7,727 nt of DNA from JAGMDK01 sp023128695 (GTDB lineage: Bacteria; Planctomycetota; Phycisphaerae; UBA1845; Fen-1342). This document shows, piece after piece, positions 7,446-7,727 of the stretch. Position 1 is the first letter of the stretch; each line of letters begins with the position of its first letter. The notes under the pieces were generated by a model. The model did not search any database and had not been told where the DNA came from. It saw only the letters and a list, made by a program, of their open reading frames with translations. The DNA lies in assembly GCA_030628805.1 (NCBI GenBank), contig DAOVQG010000229.1, positions 1 through 7,727 on the forward strand, written 5' to 3'. The position numbers and the translations under genes are program-made.

Positions 7446-7566
7446 GCTTGATTGGTGGCACGGCTGTGTCAGCCGTGTGCAAGTCCGCTTGATGGGTGGC
7501 ACGGCTGTGTCAACCGTGTGCAAGTCGCAGGTATTCACGGCCGACACGGCCGTGCCACCCATCCGC
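7446..7566. repeat. REP-like palindromic repeat, three copies
   Basis: Two 40-base direct copies (7446-7485, 7487-7526) are identical at 38 positions with a 41-base period. A third, inverted copy lies at 7536-7566. Positions 7491-7518 and 7536-7563 match in inverted orientation at 25 of 28 bases around a 17-base spacer, so copies two and three could form one long hairpin. Each copy also contains its own small hairpin: cacggctg-tgt-cagccgtg in copy 1, the same with one G-T pair in copy 2, and cacggccg-aca-cggccgtg in copy 3. Copy 3 has changed both sides of the stem together, which keeps it paired. No protein reading frame here is credible. It resembles extragenic palindromic elements. Confidence 0.8.
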
Positions 7567-7591
7567 TTCTCCCATCATTCCACGTGTCAAA

Positions 7592-7657
7592 GAGCACTAA
7601 GAGTACGTAACGAAATAACCTAAAGTAATTCTCACTACTTTGTCGATATACGGGAGT
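7592..7657 (+). mobile_element. Candidate left end of insertion sequence
   Basis: The bases from about 7592 (gagcactaagagtacgtaac) to the transposase-like start are AT-richer than the rest of the window and lie directly before the partial transposase gene, as an IS left end with terminal repeat and promoter would. The exact boundary cannot be fixed because the right end is outside the window. gggag at 7652-7656 is Shine-Dalgarno-like, but it is only 1 base from the ATG at 7658. Confidence 0.4.
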
Positions 7658-7727
7658 ATGATTGATGAACAGGCAATCCGCCAGAGGTACTTGGCTCTGA
7701 AAGACACATTGGATGAGCGTGCCCGGC
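7658..7727 (+). CDS. Partial transposase N-terminus, ISAzo13-like
   Basis: The reading frame from the ATG at 7658 stays open to the window end and gives 23 residues, starting MIDEQAIRQRYLALKDTLDE and continuing RAR. The pattern 'xxAIRxRYxALxxxLDERxR' is what I recall for the first residues of ISAzo13-family transposases (DDE type, also called Rhodopirellula transposases), which are common in planctomycetes. The catalytic part is outside the window, so it cannot be judged whether the gene is intact. The ATG at 7665 in another frame has better spacing from gggag but meets a stop after 11 codons, so it is not the start. Confidence 0.6.
   Translation, partial: MIDEQAIRQRYLALKDTLDERAR

Noticed and set aside
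7446..7566. CRISPR array
   Set aside because: Direct copies are separated by only one base, so there are no spacers, and the third copy is inverted. There are no cas genes.
7519..7570. Intrinsic terminator formed by the long hairpin of repeat copies two and three
   Set aside because: No T-run follows the hairpin on either strand, and no gene ends nearby on the plus strand.

Overview
The window is GC-rich bacterial DNA carrying four complete protein genes, the first codons of a fifth at the right edge, and three clusters of short palindromic or tandem repeats in the gaps. Several things suggest a planctomycete-type genome (Planctomycetota or a close relative), as inference. The partial gene resembles the start of ISAzo13-family ('Rhodopirellula transposase') proteins. 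There is an exported protein with a BACON-like Ig domain, most starts lack a strong Shine-Dalgarno site, and the gaps hold GC-rich palindromic repeats. I could not confirm the taxon by a search.

Layout: 1-191 is a cluster of short GC-rich repeats and hairpins. A hairpin leader at 308-335 precedes a PilT-type retraction ATPase (361-1536, +). A 266-base gap with one weak terminator-like site follows. Next come a secreted protein of unknown function (1803-3011, +) and, 61 bases further on, a full-length RecQ helicase (3073-4959, +). A 54-base gap with a 9-base tandem repeat separates recQ from a convergent secreted prolyl oligopeptidase (5014-7242, -). The 415 bases upstream of the peptidase hold two operator-like dyads and three copies of a palindromic repeat. 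The likely left end of an insertion sequence then runs off the window.

The genes do not form an obvious pathway. PilT (pilus motor), RecQ (DNA repair) and the S9A peptidase (peptide breakdown outside the cytoplasm) are housekeeping-type functions that look placed side by side; only the unknown secreted gene and recQ are close enough to be co-transcribed. I found no CRISPR array, defence island, phage, tRNA or rRNA. I do not see a clear new multi-gene system. The points most worth a second look are the palindromic repeats with compensatory base changes, the unrecognised C-terminal domain of the secreted protein, and the altered retraction motif of the PilT homologue.
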